Positions 43,616 to 52,233 of a stretch of DNA of 64,000 nucleotides are shown here, one piece after another; position 1 is the stretch's first letter, and each line of letters opens with the position of its first letter. A model generated the notes under the pieces. The model was not told where the DNA came from. It saw nothing but the letters and a program-made list of their open reading frames with translations, and made no database searches. The position numbers and the translations under genes were made by a program. This stretch comes from Chryseosolibacter sp049791675 (GTDB lineage: Bacteria; Bacteroidota; Bacteroidia; Cytophagales; Cyclobacteriaceae), in assembly GCA_049791675.1 (NCBI GenBank), contig JBARAD010000162.1, positions 1-64,000 on the forward strand, written 5' to 3'.

Positions 43616-43736
43616 TTTTAGCTGATCTTTAAAAATACGGAAAAAAAATAAAAATTATACAATATTTGAAAGATTTATTGTCGCGTATAGCAGTAATCCC
43701 GTTACTTTGTTGTGTAATTTATAATCAGCAACACAT

Positions 43737-43895
43737 TGTAGGGTGTTGAAACTGGCAGACAAGCCCTCCTGTCTCGGGGGTGGAGGTAAGGGAAAAAGTT
43801 TTCCGAATGCCCGAGCTTAATACTAACAAAGAATTAGGCTCGGGATTATCGGGTAACCTAACTGCTCCGTGGAGGTTCGAACCCTTCCCCTACAG
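43737..43895 (+). ncRNA. tRNA-like RNA, copy 1 (Leu-type body, GTC triplet, 90-nt variable region)
   Basis: A 159-nt sequence folds as a class II tRNA: acceptor TGTAGGG with CCCTACA; D arm TTG/CAA with a Leu-like loop AAACTGGCAGA; anticodon stem CCCTC/GGGGG with loop CTGTCTC (triplet GTC at 43771-43773, unusual T at position 37); T arm GGAGG/CCTTC with loop TTCGAAC; discriminator G, no encoded CCA. The variable region (43781-43870) is about 90 nt instead of 10-20. It is closed by GGAG/CTCC and contains a 12-bp stem (43810-43821 with 43833-43844). An alternative hairpin AGACA/TGTCT could compete. The tRNA-like fold is visible; decoding function is doubtful. Confidence 0.65.
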
Positions 43896-43914
43896 CAACG
43901 ACGTTCTTTAAAAT

Positions 43915-44062
43915 TGTAGGGTGATGAAATTTGGCAGACATACCCTCCTGTCTCGGGGGTGGGGATTCCAGGATAAACACAGGATAATGGGTTGACCACT
44001 AAGAAGTTTTCTTATGTCCTGCGGCTAACTGCCCCGTGGAGGTTCGAGCCCTCCCTCTACAG
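43915..44062 (+). ncRNA. tRNA-like RNA, copy 2 (same body, different 78-nt variable region)
   Basis: This second unit lies 19 nt after the first. Acceptor TGTAGGG/CTCTACA, D arm ATG/CAT with loop AAATTTGGCAGA, anticodon arm CCCTC-CTGTCTC-GGGGG identical to copy 1, and T arm GGAGG-TTCGAGC-CCTCC all form. The G.T pairs of copy 1 and copy 2 differ, so stems are kept while bases change. The variable region (43960-44037) is unrelated in sequence to copy 1 except for its closing GGGG/CCCC and the CTAACTGC segment next to the T arm; a CAGGA/TCCTG stem lies inside. Discriminator G, followed by CA. Confidence 0.65.
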
Positions 44063-44096
44063 CAGCTCAGTTTAGGTTAATGAGTTATTCAGAGCT

Positions 44097-44141
44097 AAAC
44101 CCACTTTTTCGATCTGGATCGGGAAGTGGGTTTCTTTTTTT
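44097..44141 (+). terminator. Intrinsic terminator after the tRNA-like pair
   Basis: AAACCCACTT (44097-44106) pairs with AAGTGGGTTT (44124-44133); an inner CGATC/GATCG stem extends the hairpin. It is followed by a T run (CTTTTTTT). It closes the transcription unit of the two tRNA-like RNAs, supporting that they are expressed and independent of fadD. Confidence 0.85.
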
Positions 44142-44277
44142 CAGGTGCTTCCATTTTCAGGTATTGATTTGCTGGTAAACAATCGTTTGCTTTGAACATG
44201 TGTTTTCGCTAAAATCAAGCGTACAAATCTGTTTGCTGTTGGCCGGCAGATTTTCACTTTTCAAATAAAACTGTTCT

Positions 44278-45957
44278 ATGAAATCCTTTCCCTGGTTTAA
44301 ACATTATCCAAAAGGCATTCCCCAAGAAGTAAAACTTTACGAGTACGCATCGGTAGTTGACCTCTTTGAAAAAAGCTGCGAAAGATACCGTCAAAGGGTA
44401 GCTTTCGAAAACATGGGTAAGCGGTTAACCTATGGTGAGGTTGACAGACTTTCCAGGGATTTTGCGGCCTATCTTCAACATGGATTGGGGATGAAGAAGG
44501 GAGAGCGGATCGCCATCCAGATGCCGAATCTGCTGCAGTTTCCGATCGCATTTTTCGGAGCGCTTCGTGCGGGATTGATTGTGGTGAATACGAATCCGTT
44601 ATATACACCGCGGGAAATGGAACATCAGTTCAGGGACTCGGGCGCGACGGCAATCGTCATTGTGGCGAACTTTGCCAGCAATCTTGAAAAGATCATCTCC
44701 ACAACACAGATACGTCACGTTATTGTCACGGAACTGGGCGATTTGCTTGGCGGCGTCAAGGGGCCCGTCGTCAATTTCGTGGTGAAAAATATCAAGAAGA
44801 TGGTTCCCCCATACCGTCTTCCCAAAGCGTTGTCTTTTAATGATGTTTTGAAGAAAGGCAAATCGATGTCTCTTGACAAACACCCTGTGACGCATGAAGA
44901 TATCGCTGTGCTGCAATATACCGGTGGGACTACGGGTGTATCCAAAGGAGCGCAGCTTTCCCACGGAAATCTCGTTGCCCATAACTCCATGATCACTTTT
45001 TGGTTTAATCCATATTTAAAGGATGGGGGAGAAGATATCATCATCACGGCCATTCCCATGTACCATATCTTTGCGCTCACCGTAAATGGTCTTCTGATGT
45101 TCAGCACAGGAGTCAAAAATGTGCTCATCACGAATCCGCGCGATATGAAAGGCTTTTGCAAAGAGTTGCGCAAACACAACTTCTCCATCATGACGGGGGT
45201 GAATACATTGTTCAATGGATTATTGAATAGTCCGACGTTCAAAGACCTCGACTTCTCCCACCTGAAAGGTGCGATCGGTGGCGGTATGGCTGTACAGGAT
45301 GCGGTAGCACGCCGCTGGAAGGAAGTGACGGGCAAGCCACTGCTCGAAGGTTACGGCTTGAGCGAGACCTCACCGGTGCTTTGCTGTAATCCGCTCGATG
45401 GAAATCATAAAACAGGCACGATAGGGGTCCCGATGCCGGGCACGGAAGTAGGCATTTTCGACGACAACGGTAATCAGCTGCCGCAGGGAGAAACAGGAGA
45501 GATCTGCGCACGTGGCCCGCAGGTCATGAGCGGGTATTGGAAACAGGACAACACAGGTGTATTCTATCCCGGCGGATGGTTTAAGACAGGCGATATCGGT
45601 ACAATGGATACAGACGGGTATTTTAAAATCGTCGACCGCAAGAAAGATATGATCAAGGTCTCGGGATTCAATGTGTTTCCCAATGAAATTGAAAATGTGA
45701 TCGCAGGACATCCTAAAGTGCTGGAAGTTGCTGCCATCGGCGTTCCCGACGCAAAGTCTGGTGAAGTGATCAAAGTCTTCATCGTGAAACGCGATGAGAG
45801 TCTCACCGAAAAAGAATTGCTCGATTATTGCCACCAGAATCTCACGAATTATAAAATACCGAAGCGCATCGAATTCAAAAAGGAGCTTCCCAAGACGAAC
45901 GTTGGCAAGATCCTCCGCCGCGCCCTGAAAGAGCAGGAAGCTGGCGTCGCCGTTTGA
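44278..45957 (+). CDS. fadD: Long-chain fatty acid--CoA ligase
   Basis: The 559-residue member of the ANL adenylating family has the AMP-binding motif YTGGTTGVSKGAQLSHGN, the A5 motif EGYGLSETSPV, the A8 region GWFKTGDIGTMDTDGYFKIV and the catalytic lysine in PKTNVGKILRRALK. The length and the RKKDMIKVSGFNVFPNEIE word are typical for FadD, which activates long-chain fatty acids. The substrate is inferred from similarity. Confidence 0.92.
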   Translation: MKSFPWFKHYPKGIPQEVKLYEYASVVDLFEKSCERYRQRVAFENMGKRLTYGEVDRLSRDFAAYLQHGLGMKKGERIAIQMPNLLQFPIAFFGALRAGLIVVNTNPLYTPREMEHQFRDSGATAIVIVANFASNLEKIISTTQIRHVIVTELGDLLGGVKGPVVNFVVKNIKKMVPPYRLPKALSFNDVLKKGKSMSLDKHPVTHEDIAVLQYTGGTTGVSKGAQLSHGNLVAHNSMITFWFNPYLKDGGEDIIITAIPMYHIFALTVNGLLMFSTGVKNVLITNPRDMKGFCKELRKHNFSIMTGVNTLFNGLLNSPTFKDLDFSHLKGAIGGGMAVQDAVARRWKEVTGKPLLEGYGLSETSPVLCCNPLDGNHKTGTIGVPMPGTEVGIFDDNGNQLPQGETGEICARGPQVMSGYWKQDNTGVFYPGGWFKTGDIGTMDTDGYFKIVDRKKDMIKVSGFNVFPNEIENVIAGHPKVLEVAAIGVPDAKSGEVIKVFIVKRDESLTEKELLDYCHQNLTNYKIPKRIEFKKELPKTNVGKILRRALKEQEAGVAV

Positions 45958-45961
45958 CAGC

Positions 45962-46030
45962 GTTTTGGCTTTCGGCAAGTGGTTACACTCAATATTATGC
46001 TGTGTTAACCGTTGCAAGCCAAAAGCCAGC
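45962..46030. repeat. Short inverted low-complexity arms (GCTTTTGGC-type)
   Basis: GTTTTGGCTTTCGGCAAG (45962-45979) and GTTGCAAGCCAAAAGCCAGC (46011-46030) are imperfect reverse complements, starting 4 nt after the fadD stop. The layout is the same as the longer inverted arrays in this window. It may act as a weak terminator. Confidence 0.4.
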
Positions 46031-46059
46031 ATCCGAATACCAACTCACCAGCAACTGAC

Positions 46060-46497
46060 ATGATAGGCTTTTTCGAACACCAGTATCTCTCCTACAAAAA
46101 GAACCACATCAAAAATCTGCTGGCGCTGGCGCGTGCGGATGGCGATCTGCATCCCAAAGAAGAAAAGTTGTTGTTCAAGATCGGAAGGCGCTATGGTTTG
46201 AAAGATCGTCAGATCAAAAGTCTGCTGGAAAGCGATGAAAAATATACCGTTGTGATTCCGGACAACCACAATGACAAGATGAACCTCATCTATGATCTGC
46301 TTTTAATGATCCACGCAGATGAAAAAGTCGTAAGGAATGAGGTGAAGTTCTTTGAGGATGCGGTTAAAAAATTCGGCATGAAAAAAGAGATGGTCGCATG
46401 GCTACTCGGGGTATTCGAAAAAACAGGAACCCCGCCTCCTCCGGATGACTGGGAGGATATCAAGGTGGAAGCAAAGGAAAAATTTTCCCTGGAGTAA
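46060..46497 (+). CDS. TerB-like protein
   Basis: With the start at 46060 (MIGFFEHQYLSYKKNHIKNL) this is a 145-residue all-helical protein. It has the TerB-type repeated acidic/hydrophobic segments LLALARADGDLHPKEEKLLF and LLLMIHADEKVVRNEVKFFE, which in TerB bind metal ions. The open frame extends 16 codons upstream without conservation. TerB-like proteins appear in stress and membrane systems; the function here is unknown. Confidence 0.75.
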   Translation: MIGFFEHQYLSYKKNHIKNLLALARADGDLHPKEEKLLFKIGRRYGLKDRQIKSLLESDEKYTVVIPDNHNDKMNLIYDLLLMIHADEKVVRNEVKFFEDAVKKFGMKKEMVAWLLGVFEKTGTPPPPDDWEDIKVEAKEKFSLE

Positions 46498-46791
46498 CGA
46501 ATGCGGCAACCTCGGGTTTCGCTGGTTACCAGTTGGAAGTGATCGATATCTATATGCTCCACAGTATCACCGGCAGGGAGTCTGACTTCTGACAGCCCTG
46601 ATGCCGTGACACCATCCGCCCCGACGAAGTTGTTGTAGTTTCCGCATCCAACAACAAAAATAATTGAACAATTCCCTGTCGAAATTGGTATAATTATTAT
46701 GGTATATGGGTGTTTAACGATTTTAAATACGAGCCCGTCTGAATCCGAATAGGAATCAAATCGTTAAATTGGAAGCACTATTGTATTGGCT

Positions 46792-48222
46792 ATGGACGAA
46801 TACAGGAAACTGACAACACAGGAAAAGGCACTTCGCATCAATCTCAGTAAAGCCATTTATGGGTCCTTTGCAGAAATCGGTGCTGGTCAGGAAGTTGCCG
46901 CAAATTTTTTCAAAGTTGGAGGGGCTTCCGGCACCATCGCCAAGACCATTTCAGCATATGACATGAAATTCAGTGACGCGATCTACGGTGTTTGCGACCG
47001 TTATGTCTGCGAAGACCGACTGATGCAGATGCTGGATCATGAGTATGTGTTGCTTGCGGAGCGCCTTCCCCACAGGATTCCAACCACGCGGTTTTTTGCG
47101 TTCTCCGATACTGTTGAAGTATTAAACTATGAACGCACCAACCAGGGGCATGGTTGGCTGGGACTGCGCTTCCAGTTGCATCCGATGACTGAACCCAATG
47201 AATGTGTGATCCACGTCAAGATGCACGACAATGATCCGCTGCAACAACAGGTGTGCATCGGCATTGTGGGGGTAAACATGATCTATGCCTGTATGTTCAT
47301 GAGCGAGCCTGAAGAGATCCTGATGTCATTGATCGACGGACTGACGGGCCGCAGGATCGAGGTGGATATGTTCAGGCTTTCCGGTCCTGACTTTAAACAT
47401 GTCGATAACCGGCTGATGGCGCTCAAACTGGTAAAGAACGGGCTGACAAAGGCGGCGATGTTCGGTCCCAGCGGGAATGTGATGCAGCCCGCCGATGAGT
47501 TGTACAAGAAAAATGTGCTCGTGCTTCGCGGAAGGTTCCGTCCACCGACGAATGTAAACGTAGATATGCTGCTTTCTTCACGGCGTCACTTTAAACGGGA
47601 GCCGGATGTGGAGCGCTCGAAGATTGTGCTCATTTCCGAGTTGACCCTCAATGATCTGAGCCCTGACGGGAAGATCGATGAACGCGACTTCCTGCACCGC
47701 GCTGACATCATTTGTTCGCTGGGTCAAAACGTGCTGATATCCAATTATTTTGAGTATTACAGACTCGTCGACTACCTGTCGCGCATTACCAAAGGGAAAA
47801 AGATCGGGATCACGATGGGCATCTTTGCCCTTCAGAAGGTGTTTGAAGAAAAGACCTATGAAAATATCCGCGGGGGTATCCTGGAGTGCTTTGCTTCTTT
47901 GTTTGGAACGAATGTGAAACTCTATATTTATCCTGCGCTCCGGAAGGATAACACACTTTTTACACTGAAAGATTTTGAGCAGGAGCTTCCCAATAATCTG
48001 AAGAATATCTTCCGGTATCTGTTGGATAACAACAAACTTGAAGACATCAACGATGCCAATGTGAAAAACCTGGACATCATTTCAGACAATGTGCTGGCGA
48101 TGATCAGGAAGGGAGAATCAGGCTGGGAAAAGTTTGTGCCGCATAAAGTCGAGGAAGCAATCAAGGAACAGGGCTTGTTCGATTATCCGGTCGCCGCCAA
48201 ACCGGTGACTGTACCGGGCTAG
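46792..48222 (+). CDS. Conserved hypothetical protein, 476 residues
   Basis: Start ATG at 46792 (MDEYRKLTTQEKALRINLSK); a TTG two codons earlier is less likely. It is a soluble protein with no signal peptide or membrane helices. Recognisable stretches are SAYDMKFSDAIYGVCDRYVC, FFAFSDTVEVLNYERTNQGH, a conserved DGLTGRRIEVDMFRLSGPDF and LIYPALRKD-like C-terminal segments. Codon use and composition match neighbours. I do not recognise the family; similar proteins are, from memory, widespread in Bacteroidota and sometimes carry doubtful nicotinamide-nucleotide enzyme names, which I do not adopt. Confidence 0.8.
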   Translation: MDEYRKLTTQEKALRINLSKAIYGSFAEIGAGQEVAANFFKVGGASGTIAKTISAYDMKFSDAIYGVCDRYVCEDRLMQMLDHEYVLLAERLPHRIPTTRFFAFSDTVEVLNYERTNQGHGWLGLRFQLHPMTEPNECVIHVKMHDNDPLQQQVCIGIVGVNMIYACMFMSEPEEILMSLIDGLTGRRIEVDMFRLSGPDFKHVDNRLMALKLVKNGLTKAAMFGPSGNVMQPADELYKKNVLVLRGRFRPPTNVNVDMLLSSRRHFKREPDVERSKIVLISELTLNDLSPDGKIDERDFLHRADIICSLGQNVLISNYFEYYRLVDYLSRITKGKKIGITMGIFALQKVFEEKTYENIRGGILECFASLFGTNVKLYIYPALRKDNTLFTLKDFEQELPNNLKNIFRYLLDNNKLEDINDANVKNLDIISDNVLAMIRKGESGWEKFVPHKVEEAIKEQGLFDYPVAAKPVTVPG

Positions 48223-48263
48223 TTTACTTTTTATACAATACATGGCGTGAACGCATAGGCGAA

Positions 48264-48701
48264 ATGAATACCGACCCCTCTGTTGACGGCAAACCAATGT
48301 TTCACCATCCTGACCTCGCGCGCCTGATACTGCGTGTGACGTGTGGAGGTTTGCTGATCCTTCACGGTTCCCACAGCGCGATCCACGGTATCCAGCATAT
48401 CAGGGACATGGTTTCGCGGGCAGGCCTTCCGGAATTTATTTCCTATGGTAATCTTGTTGGTGAAGTGATCGCACCGCTTTTCATGATCGCCGGCTACAAG
48501 ACGCGCATGGCCGCGTTGGTTGTAGCGTTCAATATGATCATGTCTGTTCTGATCGCCCACCGCGACATCATGTTTATGCGCAACGATTTCGGTGGCTGGA
48601 TGATCGAGTTGAATGTCTTTTACATGATGACCGCGGTCGCGGTCTTTTTTGCAGGCGCGGGGAAGTACAGTCTTTCTTCCGGAAAAGGGAAGTGGGACTA
48701 A
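48264..48701 (+). CDS. DoxX-family membrane protein
   Basis: The 145-residue protein has four membrane segments in the DoxX layout, with ARLILRVTCGGLLILHGSH at the start and GEVIAPLFMIAGYKTRMAAL in the middle. DoxX proteins take part in redox or thiosulfate metabolism in some organisms, but most are uncharacterised. The last 4 bp overlap the convergent alsT gene. Confidence 0.85.
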   Translation: MNTDPSVDGKPMFHHPDLARLILRVTCGGLLILHGSHSAIHGIQHIRDMVSRAGLPEFISYGNLVGEVIAPLFMIAGYKTRMAALVVAFNMIMSVLIAHRDIMFMRNDFGGWMIELNVFYMMTAVAVFFAGAGKYSLSSGKGKWD

Positions 48702-50101
48702 GCTCCGGTGTCTGAGCCCCTCAAGGCCATCCTTTTAAAATAGCTTCTTGCCTCTTTCATCACCTTCGGCGCAAGCACAAAGCCTGAAAGCATGGTGGGT
48801 ATCGCCATCAGGGCAAATGAAATGTCGATGATGTTAATGATGTCGCGCATGGGAAGCACTGCGGCGAAGACGATGGAGCCCAGGTATATGTAATCATAGA
48901 TCTTCCCGCTTTTCGATCCCAGCAAAAAAGACATCGCCTTGTTTCCATAGTAACTGTACGAGAACAGGGAGGTGACCGCGAAGAAAAAAGCGCTGATGAG
49001 TAACAATATCGTTCCGGTGCCGCCGAGGGAAGATCTGAATGCCAGGTTGGTAAGCGTCACGCCGTCGGCTTCGGTCGTTCTCCATACGTCCGTTACAAGA
49101 ATGGCTAGCGCCGTAAGCGTGCAGACGAGGAGGGTATCAATGGCAGGACTCAGCATCGAGACAAGTCCCTCGCGCACAGGCTCGGTGCTTTTGGAGGCGC
49201 CCAATGCCATGGGTGCAGTTCCGATGCCCGCTTCGTTGGAGAAAGATGCACGGCGGACGCCGGTGACGATTAAGCCTCCGAGAATTCCTCCCAGTGCGGG
49301 CTCGCCCCTGAAGTGAGTGGCAGAAAAAGCATCGGTGATGATCAGCACAAAGTATCCCGGCACTTTTTCCATGTTGAGGAAGAGGATCATCATTACCGAA
49401 AGAAAATAGAGCACAATCATGAGTGGCACCATGTTTCCTGCCCATGAACCGATCCGTTGTATGCCGCCAATGACCACAAATCCGGAAAGGATCATCAACC
49501 CCGCGCCGATGATCAGCTTGGGTGTGCTGATCTCGTAGTCAAGCAGGAAAAAGGTCGTGCTCTTGTAGGCTGCAGGCACGCCGGTATCCACCAGGATCTG
49601 CGTCAACTGATTGGCCTGGAAAATAGGAAGACAGCCGACCAGACAACATACTGAGAACAGAACGGCGAGGGGATACCATCTTCTGCTGAGTCCTTCCCGG
49701 ATGACATACATCGGACCACCTTGTATTTCACCGGCAGAATCTTTTCCCCGGTACATCACGGAGAGGGTACTGGTAAAGAAATTGGTAGCCATCCCCACGA
49801 TCGCGGTGACCCACATCCAGAACAGCGCGCCCGGTCCGCCGATGGAGATCGCTGCCGCGACGCCGGCAATGTTGCCCATCCCAACCGTCGAGGCCAGCGC
49901 TGTAGACAAAGCCTGATACGCATTGATCTGTCCGGGGTCATCAGGGTTGTTGTATTTACCACGCAGGATCGCGATGGTATGCCCCAGGTATTTGTATTGA
50001 ACGAAGCCTGAGTAAAAAATGAAAAATACGCCGCCAAGGATGATCAAAAAAATTACAGGTGACCAGATGGCGCTGGCGACCGAAGCTATCAGTTCGCTCA
50101 T
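48698..50101 (-). CDS. alsT: Sodium:alanine symporter, AGCS family
   Basis: The 467-residue protein has about 11 membrane segments. Family motifs are LASTVGMGNIAGVAAAISIGG PG-type (49 to 90 region), FWMWVTAIVGMATNFFTSTL and SFSNEAGIGTAPMALGASKS, the AGCS signature. It imports alanine or glycine with Na+. The C-terminal gene end overlaps doxX-like by 4 bp. Confidence 0.93.
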   Translation of the reverse strand: MSELIASVASAIWSPVIFLIILGGVFFIFYSGFVQYKYLGHTIAILRGKYNNPDDPGQINAYQALSTALASTVGMGNIAGVAAAISIGGPGALFWMWVTAIVGMATNFFTSTLSVMYRGKDSAGEIQGGPMYVIREGLSRRWYPLAVLFSVCCLVGCLPIFQANQLTQILVDTGVPAAYKSTTFFLLDYEISTPKLIIGAGLMILSGFVVIGGIQRIGSWAGNMVPLMIVLYFLSVMMILFLNMEKVPGYFVLIITDAFSATHFRGEPALGGILGGLIVTGVRRASFSNEAGIGTAPMALGASKSTEPVREGLVSMLSPAIDTLLVCTLTALAILVTDVWRTTEADGVTLTNLAFRSSLGGTGTILLLISAFFFAVTSLFSYSYYGNKAMSFLLGSKSGKIYDYIYLGSIVFAAVLPMRDIINIIDISFALMAIPTMLSGFVLAPKVMKEARSYFKRMALRGSDTGA

Positions 50102-50170
50102 GAATGAAATGAATTACGTCCAGGAATGTAAATTAATCAAATTTAATTGATTGGGACCTATGCGTAATTC

Positions 50171-50204
50171 ACCGTAGAGGCAAGGCACGCCTTGTCTCTA
50201 CGGT
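50171..50204. repeat. REP-like palindrome downstream of pgm
   Basis: Arms ACCGTAGAGGCAAGGC and GCCTTGTCTCTACGGT pair with a single G.T, around a two-base centre. It is the same element as the perfect palindrome at 23267-23296, and ends 11 bp from the pgm stop codon, exactly the distance seen at folE. Confidence 0.75.
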
Positions 50205-50215
50205 GGGATTCGACA

Positions 50216-51946
50216 TCACGCCGACAGCAGATAATCCGTGATCCCCTTGATCCGCCGATCCAGTTCCTGGTTCTTCCTTTCAAATTCATCTCTGGAAGTG
50301 AGGTCTGTATGAACAGCGATGTAAAATTTGATCTTCGGTTCAGTGCCTGAAGGACGGACAGATACCTTGGTACCGTCCGCAAGATAGAATTGAAGCACGT
50401 CGGAGACGGGGAAATCAAGCTTTGTTTTTTTGCCTGTTACCAGATCCCGTTCTTCCAGCGATTTATAGTCGAGCAACCGTACGACCCGGCTACCGGTGAT
50501 CTCGGCCGGAGGATTGTTGCGGAACTTCTCCATCATCGCTTTGATTTCCTGTTCGCCCTGCTGGCCTTTTTTGGTCAGGTTAAGGAGGTGTTCTTTATAG
50601 AATCCAAATTCCACGTACATATCGATAAGCCAGTCGTACATGGATTTGTTTTCTTCGGTGCTGTTTGCAGCCATGGCAGCGAAAAAAGCACAGGCAGATA
50701 CAGCATCTTTGTCGCGTACAAAGTCGCCCACCATGTAGCCATAGCTTTCTTCGCCTGCGGCAATGAAACGCTTTTTTCCTTCCAGCTTGCCCATGAGGGA
50801 GGCGATGTATTTAAAACCGGTAAGGGTATTGTAACATTCGACGCCCATTTCTCTTGCCATGGTGTCCACCAGCTCGGAAGTGACGATCGTCTTGGCGATG
50901 TATGCATTCTCCGTGTTCTTCAGATTCTTGAGGATGAAATACATCATCAGGCTGAAGGCCTGGTTTCCATTCAGCAGGATGAATTCCCCGTCGGCGCGGC
51001 GGACGCCAATGCCCACGCGATCGGTATCAGGGTCGGTAGCCATCACCATGGTGGCGCCGACCTGCTTTCCTTTGTTGATCACCATTTCCATGGCAGACTG
51101 CTCTTCCGGGTTGGGTGAATGAACAGTGGGGAAATTTCCATCCGGTTTCTGCTGCGCTTCAACGATGTGGATATTGGAAAATCCGATCTGCTTCAGGCAC
51201 TCCGGCACCATGGTGATCCCTGCGCCGTGCAGGCTTGAATAGACCAGGGGAATGCCTTTGTGCTTTGCGATCACTTCCTTGTTGGGGATAAGCTTTTTCA
51301 CTTCCTCGTAGTAGGCAGCTTCCACTTCAGGGCCGATGGTGTGGATGAGCGAAGGATCTGCTTTGAAGTTCACTTGTTCAAAGGAATTGATCTTCTTCAC
51401 TTCTTCGGTAATGTTCTTGTCGTGTGGAGGCACCACCTGCGCCCCGTCATTCCAGTAGGCTTTGTAGCCGTTGTATTCTTTTGGATTGTGAGACGCTGTA
51501 ATGACAATACCCGAGTCGCACTTCAAATAACGGATCGCGAAGGAGAGGAGGGGAGTTGGCCTTAATTCCCGAAACAGGTGCACGTGAATGCCATTCGCCG
51601 AGAGCACATTCGCCGTAACTTCTGCGAAGAAGGGACTGTTGTTACGACTGTCAAAAGCAATGGCTACACTGAGTTTCTTTTCCGGGTAGGTTTTGTTCAG
51701 GTAATTGGCCAACCCCTGCGTGGCGATTCCGACGGTGTATCGGTTCATGCAATTCGATCCTGCGCCCATCACACCGCGCAATCCCCCCGTGCCGAACTCG
51801 AGGTCTTTATAGAAGTTATCGATCAACTCCTTCGGGTCCTGTTGCGACAAAAGTGATTGTACCGATGCTTTGGTTTCTGCATCGATCACTTCACTGTTCA
51901 GCCATGCATTTGCTTTCGTTTGAACTTGTTCCAGTAATTCAGACAT
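50216..51946 (-). CDS. Phosphoglucomutase / phosphomannomutase
   Basis: The 576-residue alpha-D-phosphohexomutase has all four site motifs: catalytic serine in TASHNPKEYNGYK, metal loop DPDTDRVGIG, sugar-binding GEESYGYMVG and phosphate-binding RPSGTEPKIKFYI. It moves phosphate between C1 and C6 of glucose (and perhaps mannose). The length fits the PgcA/PGM2-like group. A REP-like hairpin follows its stop codon. Confidence 0.94.
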   Translation of the reverse strand: MSELLEQVQTKANAWLNSEVIDAETKASVQSLLSQQDPKELIDNFYKDLEFGTGGLRGVMGAGSNCMNRYTVGIATQGLANYLNKTYPEKKLSVAIAFDSRNNSPFFAEVTANVLSANGIHVHLFRELRPTPLLSFAIRYLKCDSGIVITASHNPKEYNGYKAYWNDGAQVVPPHDKNITEEVKKINSFEQVNFKADPSLIHTIGPEVEAAYYEEVKKLIPNKEVIAKHKGIPLVYSSLHGAGITMVPECLKQIGFSNIHIVEAQQKPDGNFPTVHSPNPEEQSAMEMVINKGKQVGATMVMATDPDTDRVGIGVRRADGEFILLNGNQAFSLMMYFILKNLKNTENAYIAKTIVTSELVDTMAREMGVECYNTLTGFKYIASLMGKLEGKKRFIAAGEESYGYMVGDFVRDKDAVSACAFFAAMAANSTEENKSMYDWLIDMYVEFGFYKEHLLNLTKKGQQGEQEIKAMMEKFRNNPPAEITGSRVVRLLDYKSLEERDLVTGKKTKLDFPVSDVLQFYLADGTKVSVRPSGTEPKIKFYIAVHTDLTSRDEFERKNQELDRRIKGITDYLLSA

Positions 51947-52233
51947 CGTTTTTATAGATTAACATTTATTGCCACGAAGGCGCTACGACACTAAGTTTAT
52001 TTTTTTTCGGGGAAAGATAATGTATTGATGTTCGCGCGACTTTATCAAAGCGAATTTCAAGCCGCGAAGATAGAAATAAATCCTTTCGTCCTGCCAAAGA
52101 ACACGTGCGCATGCCGGGAACAAACGATTTGCATTCAGAATGTTTTTCGGGTCGTCGCGCCTGCGCACCGGAGTGCCCTGCAGATCTTTTTTCAGATCGA
52201 TTCCCGTCAGCGCGCAGGTGTGCGTTTGTGGTC

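Larger units (their letters stand above)
43616..44277. other. Gene-free stretch holding two tRNA-like RNAs and a terminator
   Basis: No protein frame is plausible across these 662 bases. They contain the two tRNA-like units (43737-43895 and 43915-44062), an intrinsic terminator (44097-44141), and the start region of fadD. TTACTTTG at 43702-43709, with TTG 21 nt upstream, is a weak promoter candidate for the RNA unit. Confidence 0.7.

Noticed and set aside
43737..44062. Reading the two RNAs as ordinary tRNA-Leu or tRNA-Asp genes
   Set aside because: The anticodon is not a leucine one, position 37 is not a purine, and the variable region is far too long for either; called tRNA-like instead.
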